Below are positions 28,170-36,458 of a stretch of DNA of 64,000 nucleotides, piece by piece. Position 1 is the stretch's first letter, and each line of letters begins with the position of its first letter. Made by a program: the position numbers and the translations under genes. The stretch spans positions 1 to 64,000 of the forward strand of contig CAVZNV010000018.1 in the NCBI GenBank assembly GCA_963776735.1. Reading direction: 5' to 3'. Below the pieces are notes generated by a model that saw nothing but the letters and a program-made list of their open reading frames with translations, was not told the DNA's origin and made no database searches. This DNA comes from PALSA-612 sp963776735. Lineage in GTDB: Bacteria; Actinomycetota; Thermoleophilia; Gaiellales; Gaiellaceae.

Positions 28170-28387
28170 GCAGCGCGCTCCTGGCGATCAAGCACGTCAA
28201 GGTCGTCGAGCAGTCTGGCCACCTCGGCTGGCAAGCGCCGAACACACGAGGAGTGGCGAAGCCAACTGCGGATTCGGAGCTCGTCCTCGGCAGAGTCAGC
28301 AAGGAGTTGGAGAGTTCCTTCTCCTTCCAGCGGCACACACACAACGAGCGCAGGCGCTCGTCTCTCTTGCGGCTGTCGGCTCGTCAT
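28166..28387 (-). CDS. Small helical protein shared with element 2
   Basis: 73 aa of unknown function. Core pattern APALVVCVPLEG...ADSAEDELRIRSWLR...LLDDLDVL closely matches the 62-aa protein at 45566-45754 in element 2 (APALVIRMELEE...ADSFEDELRLRRWLR). A predicted strand followed by acidic and amphipathic helices. The 4-bp overlap with the primase-helicase gene supports real translation. Confidence 0.65.
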   Translation of the reverse strand: MTSRQPQERRAPALVVCVPLEGEGTLQLLADSAEDELRIRSWLRHSSCVRRLPAEVARLLDDLDVLDRQERAA

Positions 28388-28440
28388 CGCGATACCACCA
28401 TGATCGCGTGGCGCCGCAGCCCGTTAGAAATAACGAGAGG

Positions 28441-29316
28441 CTACGAACTTATTTCACGGTTTTGCAGGTACTTTATGCCTTGGCGAACGCGCTTCACTGC
28501 GGCGCCGAACACCTCTTGGTCCATGTCCTGAGCGTCATCCTCGCTGGCGGGGTAACGATCACGCGGCCACGCATCTGGGTTCCGTTGCCAGTCGATTAGC
28601 GCGACCTCGCCAAGGCGACTGTTTTCTGAACGCTCAGGATGCTTCGCTCGGAGCTCGTTCGCCATCTCGCGCCAGCGAACATGGGTTGTTTCCGCGGGGT
28701 GTCGGCCAGCGCGGAACGCCGCGTACCTTTGCCGCCGGCGGCGACACCTGCCCGCCAGACGGTCTGCATCTCGCTCTGTCCACCCCCGGGCAATCGCCCA
28801 TCGATAGACGAAATCCGGGTCGCGGTGGATTCGGTGGTCCTTCGACTTCCAGACTTCCCGTGCCAACGTCTTAACGGCGGCAGGCCAGAAGAGATTGGCC
28901 GTGAACGGAGCGCCAACGTAGACGTCAGCAACCGTTAGGAAGCCACGATCGACCCAGTGGCTCACCATTTTCTCGTCGACGAGCAACTCTTTCGCCGCTC
29001 TTCGCCCGGTCCAGAAACCGCGTTCCTCACAGAATCGCTCAAGGGTCGCTGCCTCGTCACGGGCCGGCGTTCCGCGCGGGACAGGAGCCCGCGTGCGCCG
29101 ACGCTCGACGATGCGCACACGCGGCGCCGTATCAGTGAAAAGCGCCTCGAGCGGCACCTCAAGCGCCGCCGCGATCCGCTTGGCCTTGGCCGCCGCCGTC
29201 AGCCGACCGGCGACGCCTTCGAGTTCCGAAACTAGATGACCGTCCACGCGAGCAGCGCGACCGAGCCCCCGTTGACTTAGGCCTCGTGCCCTCACGAGCC
29301 TCCTTGAGCCGATCAC
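28441..29316 (-). CDS. XRE-family HTH regulator with long C-terminal domain
   Basis: 291 aa. Residues 1-60 form a Cro/CI-type helix-turn-helix (RLVRARGLSQRGLGRAARVDGHLVSELEGV...IAAALEVPLEALF). The remaining 230 residues are rich in Arg and Trp and include a second HTH-like stretch (WTGRRAAKELLVDEKMVSHWVDRGFLTVADVYVG). Possibly the repressor or replication regulator of element 1. GTG 29316. Confidence 0.65.
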   Translation of the reverse strand: MIGSRRLVRARGLSQRGLGRAARVDGHLVSELEGVAGRLTAAAKAKRIAAALEVPLEALFTDTAPRVRIVERRRTRAPVPRGTPARDEAATLERFCEERGFWTGRRAAKELLVDEKMVSHWVDRGFLTVADVYVGAPFTANLFWPAAVKTLAREVWKSKDHRIHRDPDFVYRWAIARGWTERDADRLAGRCRRRRQRYAAFRAGRHPAETTHVRWREMANELRAKHPERSENSRLGEVALIDWQRNPDAWPRDRYPASEDDAQDMDQEVFGAAVKRVRQGIKYLQNREISS

Positions 29317-29879
29317 CGCCGTCGCGCGCTGTCACGTAACCCGCTGGGTTCGACCAGCGCGCCTCATTAACCCGGCGAGCGACCTCCGAGCGGCTCAGTA
29401 GTCTGGCCCCTGCGGGTCCCTCTGTGCAGCAGCGATCTGCTCCATTAAGGCAACGGTAGCGGCCGACCCGGAAGCACCGATTGGTTGGGGCCGCCCGGGC
29501 CAAACCCCTGCTACTACCTAGCCCGCGCCAGTTCGTCACACTAACGCGCCCTCACCGTCACCGCTCGCACGGTTACGGTCACGGCCAGAGTTCCTTTCGC
29601 TGGACCGCCCGCAAGGAAGCTCTACGGGAAAGGCGCCAAGCAGTCGGACCGGATTCCGAGGGGGGAACAGGATTCGACCGCCTGGCCCCTAACCCGGCAG
29701 GTAGAACACAAGCAGCACCCGCGTCGAACTAGGCCCTCTAGCGAGGCAAGCCGGCGCGGGTGCAATACGCACCGTCCCACACGCCGGACCCGAATTCATC
29801 CCCCATCCGGCATGAGCGGCCAGGAGGGTTCCGTCGCCCCGGCTCGCCGAGACGGATCAGCCGCGCCGACCAAGCCGAG
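29317..29879. other. 563-bp non-coding region of element 1
   Basis: No convincing gene; the open frames have poor composition. An imperfect hairpin CCGTCACCG-ctcgca-CGGTTACGG lies near 29551-29574. Two stretches resembling tRNA T-arms (around 29341 and 29670) do not fold into cloverleaves. Being next to the replication module, this is the best place to look for an origin, but no iterons were recognised. Confidence 0.5.
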
Positions 29880-30089
29880 CTAGCGGCCGAACTCCTCGAA
29901 CCGCGTAAACACCTGGCGAGAGCTGCGCTCCTCCTGAGCCCGCAAGGCCGCCTCCATCTCAGCCCGACCACGAATCGCCGACTCCACCCACGCACCCAAC
30001 GACAACGCAGCCGCACCAGCCGCCTCCACCGCCAACGCATGAGCATCTGTAGACACCGCCACCATCATCCGATCCTTAGCCACGACCAA
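29880..30089 (-). CDS. Small hypothetical protein, ribbon-helix-helix-like size
   Basis: 69 aa starting at TTG 30089 after a G-rich ribosome site. MVAVSTDAHALAVEAAGAAALSLGAWVESAIRGRAEMEAALRAQEE suggests one beta strand and two helices, as in small DNA-binding or antitoxin proteins, then a charged helix. No family is recognised with certainty. Confidence 0.45.
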   Translation of the reverse strand: MVVAKDRMMVAVSTDAHALAVEAAGAAALSLGAWVESAIRGRAEMEAALRAQEERSSRQVFTRFEEFGR

Positions 30090-30674
30090 CCCCCCGATCC
30101 CCCGCCACTAGACCAACCATGCCGTAATTGAAGCAGCCACCCGAGTTAATTTTGGGCCAGAAATTGGGCTGGACGGATAGACTCAATTCTTCTTACTACC
30201 ATTAAAAAGCCCCCGCCTCGGCCTGGCGCCGCGCCGCGATCCAGCTCCGATCCGTGCCGCCGGCCCGACGTTTCCTCTTCGCATCGGCAGTCCCTAGCCC
30301 CGGCTCGTTCGGGTAGTTCCTTGCTTTTGACAGCCACGCGACCAAAGGTAGAAAAGCCTTTAACCATGCGTGTTTGCGGCTAAATCTGTCAAGTACGTTG
30401 TAACGAGCATGACAACGAGTCGACGATCGAGAGAGTCGAGCTCGTCCCGGTCGAGAGGTCGCGCCCGGAAAGGCGGAAAGCAGGCGGAAACGCATCATCT
30501 GTCTAGCTTCCCTCGAGAAAATAGGAACGCCGGGCGGTCGGGGCTGACCTGTCTGCGTCAAGCTTCTATGGTAGTTGCTTGACAGGAGGTCTTGGGTGTT
30601 GTAGAAACGTGGTGCAACGTAAATGGGCTGGCAGCGCGACAACGCTCCAGCCCCGGACACGGGAGGTTCGTCCC
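30090..30674. promoter_or_regulatory. AT-richer intergenic region with ardC promoter
   Basis: The lowest-GC stretch of the window. TTGACA (30579-30584), a 17-bp spacer and TAGAAA (30602-30607) form a good sigma-A promoter 68 bp before the ardC ATG. CTGTCAAG at 30388-30395 is the inverted counterpart of the CTTGACAG around the -35. Nothing else coding is supported. Confidence 0.55.
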
Positions 30675-31520
30675 ATGTCGTCTAGTACCGTAGCCGTCCC
30701 TTCGAGGCGGCAAGAGGCAGCCGAGCAGGCTCTCAGTGACGTGCTCGGGCTGTTCCGCGACCCGGAGCGGCTGCCTGACGCGATCGCTCAGACGGTGATC
30801 GCGAGGAGGTCGGGGGATTCACCGATGGGCGCCTGGTCGTTGCCGAACCAGCTGCTTTGCATCCTCGCCGGGACGGCTGACGCGAGGGGTTATAGGCAGT
30901 GGGAGGAGGCCGGGCGGCACGTCACCAAGGGGTCGCGGGCGGTGCGGATTCTGGCGCCGCGGACCCGCAAGATCGCCGAGACCGACAGGGCGACCGGCGA
31001 GCAGAGTGAACGGGTCGCGGTGGTCGGGTTCCTTGGCATCCCGGTCTTTCGGTATGAGGACACGGATGGGGCGCCGCTCGAGGTTGCGGACTATCGGCCG
31101 GCGGTGTTGCCGCCGCTCGCCGACGTCGCCGAACGGCTGGGGGTGTCGGTTGCGTGGGCGCCTTTCACGTCTCGGTATCGCGGGGCGTATGTTCATGGCC
31201 GTGACGCGATCGTGCTTTGCAGCCATGACGAGAGCGTGTTCTTCCACGAGCTCGCGCATGCTGCTCATCAGCGTGTCCTCGCGAGCCGCGGAGCGTCGCT
31301 CAGGGGTGGCCAGGTCGCGAGTCAGGAGGTTGTCGCGGAAGTGGTCGCGGCGGTGTTGTGCAAGCTTTTCGGGCTCGCCGGCCACCTGCCGCACTCGGTC
31401 GACTACGTCGACCATTACGCGGGCAGCCAGGGCGCCGGCAAGGCTGCGGTGAAGGTGCTCGGCGACGTGCAGGCCGTCCTCGCGATCCTCCTCGACGATT
31501 CTGAGGGTGGCGACAAGTGA
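30675..31520 (+). CDS. ArdC-like antirestriction protein
   Basis: 281 aa. The N-terminal domain (about 20-140; GAWSLPNQLLCILAGTADARGYRQWEEAGRHVTKGSRAV) is the ArdC single-strand-DNA-binding domain, and the C-terminal zincin-like domain has HELAHAAHQ with the HExxH-type metal site. ArdC proteins protect entering plasmid or phage DNA against restriction. ATG 30675 follows GGGAGG. GTG of the next gene overlaps the stop by 4 bp. Its presence suggests that element 1 moves between cells as DNA. Confidence 0.8.
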   Translation: MSSSTVAVPSRRQEAAEQALSDVLGLFRDPERLPDAIAQTVIARRSGDSPMGAWSLPNQLLCILAGTADARGYRQWEEAGRHVTKGSRAVRILAPRTRKIAETDRATGEQSERVAVVGFLGIPVFRYEDTDGAPLEVADYRPAVLPPLADVAERLGVSVAWAPFTSRYRGAYVHGRDAIVLCSHDESVFFHELAHAAHQRVLASRGASLRGGQVASQEVVAEVVAAVLCKLFGLAGHLPHSVDYVDHYAGSQGAGKAAVKVLGDVQAVLAILLDDSEGGDK

Positions 31521-32335
31521 CGCGCCGCGAACAGACAGCCGATCAGGCGAGAGGCCCGGGAAACCGGGCCATCGCCTACCTTCGCGTGTCAACGGTGCGG
31601 CAGGCGGAGCGAGGGATGAGCTTGGCCGATCAGCGCGACCAGGTGCGTGGGTACGCGGCGGAGAAGGGGCTCGTGGTGTTGGACGTGGTCGAGGAGGCTG
31701 CGAGCGGCGGTGTGCGGGATGGGGAGGAGTTCAGCTGGGAGCATCGGCCGGCGTTGCTCGCGTTGATGGAGCGGGCGAAGGCGGGTGAGTTCGACGTGTT
31801 GGTCGTTGCGAGGTTGGACCGGTTGTCGCGGGATCATCCGACGTTGATCGTGCTCGAGCGGCGGCTGTTGCGGGTTGGTGTGAGGGTGCTGTCGGTTGCT
31901 GAGGAGAACGGGGACGGGCCGGTCGCGGAGTTCATTCGCGGCCAGTTGGCGCTGGTCGCTCAGCTGGAGCGGGCGATGATCCTCACGCGGGTGTCGGCGG
32001 GTAAGGCGAAGCGTCGGCAGGAGGGCCGTCATTTGGGCGGCCGGGCACCGTTCGGCTACCGGCTCGGCACGACTGGCCGGTTCGCGGTCGACGAGGCCGA
32101 GGCGGTGGTTGTGCGGGACGTGTTTCGGCGTGCCCGGGAAGGGTTGGGGCCGGGCCCGATAGCGCGGCGGCTGAACGCTGAGGGTGTTCGGGGGCCGTCA
32201 GGGAGGCCGTGGAGCCGTCAGACGGTGACGAACATGCTCCGGAACCCGGTGTATTACGGGGAGCTCCACAGCGTGCCGAAGGCGCAGCCGGCGATCGTCA
32301 GCCGCCGGGCGTGGAACGCGGCGCAGCTGGATTGA
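31517..32335 (+). CDS. Serine recombinase without zinc-ribbon/coiled-coil tail
   Basis: 272 aa. Resolvase catalytic domain with nucleophile Ser in AYLRVSTVRQ and VVARLDRLSRD, then a recombinase (HTH-like) domain GRAPFGYRLG...VVRDVFRRAREGLGPGPIARRLNAEGV and RNPVYYGELHSV. It ends where large serine integrases continue into a zinc ribbon and coiled coil, so it is either a truncated integrase or a compact invertase/resolvase. It would be a second recombinase in element 1, translated with ardC. Confidence 0.85.
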   Translation: MTRREQTADQARGPGNRAIAYLRVSTVRQAERGMSLADQRDQVRGYAAEKGLVVLDVVEEAASGGVRDGEEFSWEHRPALLALMERAKAGEFDVLVVARLDRLSRDHPTLIVLERRLLRVGVRVLSVAEENGDGPVAEFIRGQLALVAQLERAMILTRVSAGKAKRRQEGRHLGGRAPFGYRLGTTGRFAVDEAEAVVVRDVFRRAREGLGPGPIARRLNAEGVRGPSGRPWSRQTVTNMLRNPVYYGELHSVPKAQPAIVSRRAWNAAQLD

Positions 32336-32474
32336 GTCCACAACAGGTGACCGGTCGGTGCCGGAAACCCTCCAGACGGCAACCGGCCCCAGGAGGAGCG
32401 TAGATTCGCTCAACCATGCGCGCTAGGGTCCCTTTCGGGCAGGACTGCTCCGGCTGGACGTGTAGATTGCGACT

Positions 32475-32996
32475 GTGGCGACTGTCTCGGCACACACACC
32501 TCGTGGTGGTCCGGCCCTTGAAGCTGAGCGCCTCAGGACACTCGTCTGGAAGCCTGACCGATTCCCGGTTGACCCCGTGGCTATTGCGCAGCGGCTGGGC
32601 GTCGATGTACGACAGGCTGTTCTTTCGTCGAACGTGTCGGGCGCCCTGGTCAAGAAGATCGGAGAGGACCCAACGATCCTTCTGAACGCCGAGGACTCAA
32701 CCAACCGCCAACGGTTCACGTGCGCCCACGAGTTGGGCCACTACGTGAGTCGCGAGAGCGATCCGAGCGCCTACGAATACATCGACCTGCGCGATACGAT
32801 TTGGTCCGCCTCCAGGGTCGATCCGCAGGAGATTTGGGCCAATGCTTTCGCGGCAAATCTCTTGATGCCTGAGACGCGCATCCGAGAGCTTGTGGCCGAC
32901 GGGTCCACACCTACAGCGCTTTCTGTTTACTTCGGCGTATCGCAGGACGCCCTGAAGTTTCGGCTCGACAACCTCGGGCTCCTTAACGATTCGTAG
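32475..32996 (+). CDS. ImmA/IrrE-family metallopeptidase
   Basis: 173 aa. FTCAHELGHYVSRESD contains the HExxH zinc site, with downstream Glu/Asn (WANAFAANLLMP) completing the ImmA signature. ImmA cleaves the repressor of mobile elements such as ICEBs1; no separate XRE gene is adjacent here, but the XRE gene 3 kb away is a candidate target. TAGATT (32463-32468) just before the GTG suggests leaderless expression. Confidence 0.85.
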   Translation: MATVSAHTPRGGPALEAERLRTLVWKPDRFPVDPVAIAQRLGVDVRQAVLSSNVSGALVKKIGEDPTILLNAEDSTNRQRFTCAHELGHYVSRESDPSAYEYIDLRDTIWSASRVDPQEIWANAFAANLLMPETRIRELVADGSTPTALSVYFGVSQDALKFRLDNLGLLNDS

Positions 32997-33002
32997 CGTT
33001 CC

Positions 33003-33383
33003 ATGGCCAACGTGCCTCGCACGCCGGGCGCTGCACCGGAAGACGCCGAAACCCGCGCGGCTGGAGAAGAGGTGCGTCAGGTTCTCGAAACAGGCGCGTC
33101 TCAGCCCGTTGCGCCTCTGGGGCCGTTCGACGACATTGAGAGACAGCGCCGTGGCCAGAATGTCCGACTCCAAAGGTTGTACGCCTTCTCGATCCTGGGC
33201 GGCCTCGGGATACAGCTCTTGGTTGTGGACTTCGTACTCGTCGCCTACGCCTGGAAAGGCGTGGGGTGGGACGTAAACCCAAATGTGTTCTACGCGTGGC
33301 TCAGCGCAACCGTTGTCGAGGTGATCGGCGTAGTCCTGGTCGTCACGCGTCACCTCTTCCCAACGGCTCCGTCGACTGATTGA
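33003..33383 (+). CDS. Two-helix membrane protein
   Basis: 126 aa. A 55-residue polar N-terminus is followed by two transmembrane helices (about 62-82 and 98-116). No family recognised. It lies 6 bp after the ImmA/IrrE gene and is probably co-transcribed. Small two-helix proteins in such cargo are often toxins, effectors or exclusion proteins, but nothing here proves it. Confidence 0.6.
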   Translation: MANVPRTPGAAPEDAETRAAGEEVRQVLETGASQPVAPLGPFDDIERQRRGQNVRLQRLYAFSILGGLGIQLLVVDFVLVAYAWKGVGWDVNPNVFYAWLSATVVEVIGVVLVVTRHLFPTAPSTD

Positions 33384-33520
33384 GTGTGAGGCGCAGGCAT
33401 CGGCTGCGCGGCCAGTGAGCGACGGACGGGGCAGCCCGCGGCCCTGCGCGTAATGAGTGCTTAAAGAAACATGCTTGTGGATCAAAAGCCTCTAGATAGG
33501 CTCAGCGGGAAGAGTTGTCT

Positions 33521-33970
33521 GTGAGTTCGCTCCCGATACCGACCGAACGAGAGCTAGTCGCTGCTTTCATTGCCGCTGGGACACTTCGGCTTGCCCATGA
33601 AGTTCGTCGTTCGAGCGCGCCGGAGCGGCCCGCAATCTGCACTTTGGCTGGCCGGGGACTCGAGCCCCTCGTGATCCCTCGAGACCGACGCGTGGTGTGC
33701 GGCCGCTCGAATGGGTGCGACCTTCGCGTAGCGGACCACACCGTCAGCCGATACCACTGCGTCGTCATCCGCGAGGGCAACATCTGCCGCCTTGCCGATG
33801 AAGGCAGCACGAACGGAACGTTCGTCAACGGGCGACGCATCACGGGCGCCGTCGAACTCGAGCATGCCGACAGGATTGAGATCGGAGAGACCACGTTCAC
33901 GTTTCTTTCGCGGGCAGCGGAGACTCGGGCGCCAGTTCGATCACAGCGCAGGCTTGCTGCAGCGGCCTAG
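33521..33970 (+). CDS. FHA-domain protein
   Basis: About 149 aa. The forkhead-associated domain (about 45-125) has all landmarks: CGRSNGCDLRV, SRYHCVV and STNGTFVNGRRI. FHA domains bind phosphothreonine. There is a short helical N-terminus and no further domain. A Ser/Thr kinase partner is not in element 1; the nearest kinase-like gene is in element 2 (39265-39921). The GTG at 33521 is preferred to a TTG two codons earlier. Confidence 0.85.
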   Translation: MSSLPIPTERELVAAFIAAGTLRLAHEVRRSSAPERPAICTLAGRGLEPLVIPRDRRVVCGRSNGCDLRVADHTVSRYHCVVIREGNICRLADEGSTNGTFVNGRRITGAVELEHADRIEIGETTFTFLSRAAETRAPVRSQRRLAAAA

Positions 33971-34038
33971 CTGGTTCTCCGTGCAGCGTTGGAGCGCGGC
34001 GTCGCGCCGTTTCTAACCCTCGGTTACCCTCGCGACCT

Positions 34039-34752
34039 GTGAACGTGGTCTGCGCCGCAACTTGGACTGATCCGACCGTCCTCGCGACTTTGGCGCTCGC
34101 CCTAGTTGCGGCGGCCTCGGCAGTGGTGGCCGCGTGGTCCGCCTATCTGGCAAAGCAAGGCGTCGAACTCACAGCCGAGGAGGTTGCAGCGACGAAACGG
34201 AGCGTCGAGGTCGCAGCGGAGGGCGTCGACGCCACTAAGCAGAGCGTCGAGATCGCGACCAGCAGCCTGCAGACGACGATCCGGGCGGTTCTGGCAGACG
34301 TCCCAAGAGGCCAGTTCTTCGAGGACGAGCTGAGCTTTGGCGAGCCGACCGGCACTCGAAGCGACCTCGGCACGATCAAGGTCTACCCTCACGGACCCGA
34401 GGGCCAGGGTGCTCTCTGCCTTGTCCCGATGAGGAACGTGGGTAGCGGGGTCGCAGTGGTTCTCTCGGCAAGCCTTCAAATGGACGCTGATCTCACATGG
34501 CACACAGGTCGATCGAGTGTTCGTCTGGTCCCGCCTGGGGAACTCGTGCGGCTCGCGTTCGAACTTCCTCGAGTACCGGAGGAGCATTTCGACGCGAGAG
34601 CTCGCTACACCGACATTTCAGGCGGCCAGACAACGAGAACAAGCCTTCGTTTCGAGCAGAGCTCTGGTCGATTTCTCGTGACCGGAGTAGAGCTTTTTGA
34701 AGGCGAGTCGCAGACACCGTTCGTCTCGGCCGGCCGTGGCCTAACTAGTTGA
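34039..34752 (+). CDS. Membrane-anchored coiled-coil/beta-domain protein (cargo A)
   Basis: 237 aa. One N-terminal transmembrane helix (about 12-33), then a repetitive helix with heptad-like repeats (VELTAEEVAATKRSVEVAAEGVDATKQSVEIA), then a beta-rich domain (about 110-235) containing VPMRNVGSGVAVV. No known family. The architecture matches the next gene, which suggests a related pair facing the cytoplasm. Confidence 0.6.
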   Translation: MNVVCAATWTDPTVLATLALALVAAASAVVAAWSAYLAKQGVELTAEEVAATKRSVEVAAEGVDATKQSVEIATSSLQTTIRAVLADVPRGQFFEDELSFGEPTGTRSDLGTIKVYPHGPEGQGALCLVPMRNVGSGVAVVLSASLQMDADLTWHTGRSSVRLVPPGELVRLAFELPRVPEEHFDARARYTDISGGQTTRTSLRFEQSSGRFLVTGVELFEGESQTPFVSAGRGLTS

Positions 34753-34773
34753 CTTCGCTCTAGGATTCAGCGC

Positions 34774-35490
34774 GTGACCACCGGCGATTGGATCAGTGTC
34801 GCAGTGGCGGTGGGGACGATCGGCCTCGCGTCCGCGGCATTCTGGCAGATCATCCGCGGCGCGATGTCTCAGCCAAGACTCTCCCTAGAGAGGGAAGAGA
34901 TCAGAATTCACACGAGGCTAGAGGGCGAGCCCCCCGTATTGCCTTGGATTCGGCTTGTGGTTCGCAACGCCGAGGGTCGACGCGTGGCCACGGGCACACG
35001 CGTCCTCGTCGATCAATATCGGCAGACGACGTACGACACGCCACCGGTCAGCCTCGGTGGCCCCGAACTTGGCTGGCCGAGCACAGACGTTCCGCTCGGT
35101 GGGGGAGCCATCGTCTTCGGCGGTACAACGCGGCCACTCGACTTCGGTGCTTTAGGTGTCGGACCCATTCAACGCCCACAAAGCTTGATTGAACTGATGG
35201 GAGGTCGCGAGGCGCTCCCCGCTGGGCATCAATGGTGGTTTCGCTTCACGCTCGCCATGCACGGAGGGAACAGGTTCATCGGGCGCGAGTTTCTCCCACC
35301 GGTGCCCGGCGGGTACACCGCGCGTTTGACGGTAGGCGCGGACGAGGGACGGGCCAGCACGTTCGATGCGGTCTTCAGTTGGGTGGGCGATGCGCCGACT
35401 GCCGAGTCCGCCCTCGGTTCCTTCCTCATCACGATCGAGCCTGTTCGACCCCGGCCGGGCTTGAGGCAACGAATCCGCGCGGCGCTCTAG
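34774..35490 (+). CDS. Membrane-anchored beta-domain protein (cargo B)
   Basis: 238 aa. One N-terminal transmembrane helix (about 6-27) and a beta-rich domain with LVVRNAEGRRVATGTRVLV, comparable to the MRNVGSGVAVV strand pair of the preceding protein. TAGGAT (34761-34766) sits 7 bp before the GTG, giving a leaderless transcript separate from the previous gene. Function unknown. Confidence 0.6.
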   Translation: MTTGDWISVAVAVGTIGLASAAFWQIIRGAMSQPRLSLEREEIRIHTRLEGEPPVLPWIRLVVRNAEGRRVATGTRVLVDQYRQTTYDTPPVSLGGPELGWPSTDVPLGGGAIVFGGTTRPLDFGALGVGPIQRPQSLIELMGGREALPAGHQWWFRFTLAMHGGNRFIGREFLPPVPGGYTARLTVGADEGRASTFDAVFSWVGDAPTAESALGSFLITIEPVRPRPGLRQRIRAAL

Positions 35491-35891
35491 CCTGGGCCGC
35501 GCGCGATTAGCGTGGGACAGTCGATCTGCCGCACATTCCAAAATGCTCCTTGCAACCCCGTCCCGCCCTGCGGATCGCCGCTGAGGTCTGCCTGATAGAG
35601 CCACTCACACATAGCCGCGACTGTATTTCGCCCGTCGACGAGCGAGCCGAGTAGATGCTTTCCGAAGCCAAGCTGTTGCTGCCTTTCGAAAACCACTTGT
35701 TCAAGACAGGCGACGTGGTCGGCGAGACTCGAGCTGTAGGAGGGACCGTCGTAGCGACACTTATGCGGATTCGCCACGGCTGGCTTCGCACCAGAGGTGC
35801 CGCTGGTCCCGCCCGCGAGCGCCAACGAAGTCGAGCCCAAGGAGACTCCGATGAAGAGAACGGCGGCATGGGTGAGTATGGACCTTCGCAT
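35487..35891 (-). CDS. Small secreted protein
   Basis: 134 aa with a clear signal peptide (hydrophobic ILTHAAVLFIGVSLGSTSLALAG, cleavage near residue 26) and four Cys in the mature part that could form disulfides. No known domain. Convergent with cargo B, overlapping by 4 bp. Confidence 0.55.
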   Translation of the reverse strand: MRRSILTHAAVLFIGVSLGSTSLALAGGTSGTSGAKPAVANPHKCRYDGPSYSSSLADHVACLEQVVFERQQQLGFGKHLLGSLVDGRNTVAAMCEWLYQADLSGDPQGGTGLQGAFWNVRQIDCPTLIARGPG

Positions 35892-36007
35892 GGGCTTGCC
35901 CCTTTCGAGTTGGTGTGGCGCCGAGGGTAACGAGGCGTGAGCCGATCAGCGGTTTTGGCAGTGTGGCGAACAAGTTCGTGTTCGCCACGACTCCGTAGCG
36001 ACGGGCT

Positions 36008-36439
36008 TTAAGAGATCGTCCCGTGCATTTTCTGTGTCGCCGTCCAATTGCTCCCCATCCTCACCCGCCCGGACTTGAAGGCACGGAGAGCGAGATAGTG
36101 AAGCTTCTTGTCCAGGATGTGCCCATCAATGGTGTCGATCGGCCGCCCATCGCGGAGCAGCGGGCGAATGAGAGCTTGGAGCGGCCGCATGTCGCCTCGA
36201 TACTTCGGCCTGACGTAGATCGACCAGACGAGGATGTCGTCCCGCGACCGGGACGCGTCGTACATGATCGACCCGACGAGCTCGCTGCCTTTATAGACGT
36301 TGCGGAACCTCGTGACGTCGTGGTCGTCTATGTGCTCTTTGCCGGACATCAGATGACCGGTCAGGACGTAGAAGGAGGCTCCCTCGTTCTCTCGCCCGAG
36401 ACGGAACGTCGGGGCTCGGTCAGTCTTGTGGACGGTCAC
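36008..36439 (-). CDS. GNAT-like acyltransferase (tentative)
   Basis: 143 aa from GTG 36439, which has GGAGGG five bases upstream. The core ELVGSIMYDASR...VWSIYVRPKYRG followed by a helix resembles strand 4 and the acetyl-CoA loop of GNAT enzymes, although the usual QxxGxG/A is replaced. It follows the tail-fibre-like gene by 20 bp and may be co-transcribed. A tail-fibre-associated role is possible. Confidence 0.45.
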   Translation of the reverse strand: MTVHKTDRAPTFRLGRENEGASFYVLTGHLMSGKEHIDDHDVTRFRNVYKGSELVGSIMYDASRSRDDILVWSIYVRPKYRGDMRPLQALIRPLLRDGRPIDTIDGHILDKKLHYLALRAFKSGRVRMGSNWTATQKMHGTIS

Positions 36440-36458
36440 GACTCCCTCCTTCGTGTCC

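Noticed and set aside
29341..29700. Two stretches resembling tRNA T-arms (GGTCGAACCC and GGTCGAATCC on the minus strand)
   Set aside because: Acceptor, D and anticodon arms could not be placed around either one; the T-loops lack one base.
29481..29732. 83-codon plus-strand ORF in element 1
   Set aside because: Arg/Pro/Ser-rich translation without structure, no ribosome site, inside the probable regulatory or origin region.
30202..30660. 152-codon minus-strand ORF upstream of ardC
   Set aside because: It runs antisense through the ardC promoter, has low-complexity basic composition and no recognisable domain.
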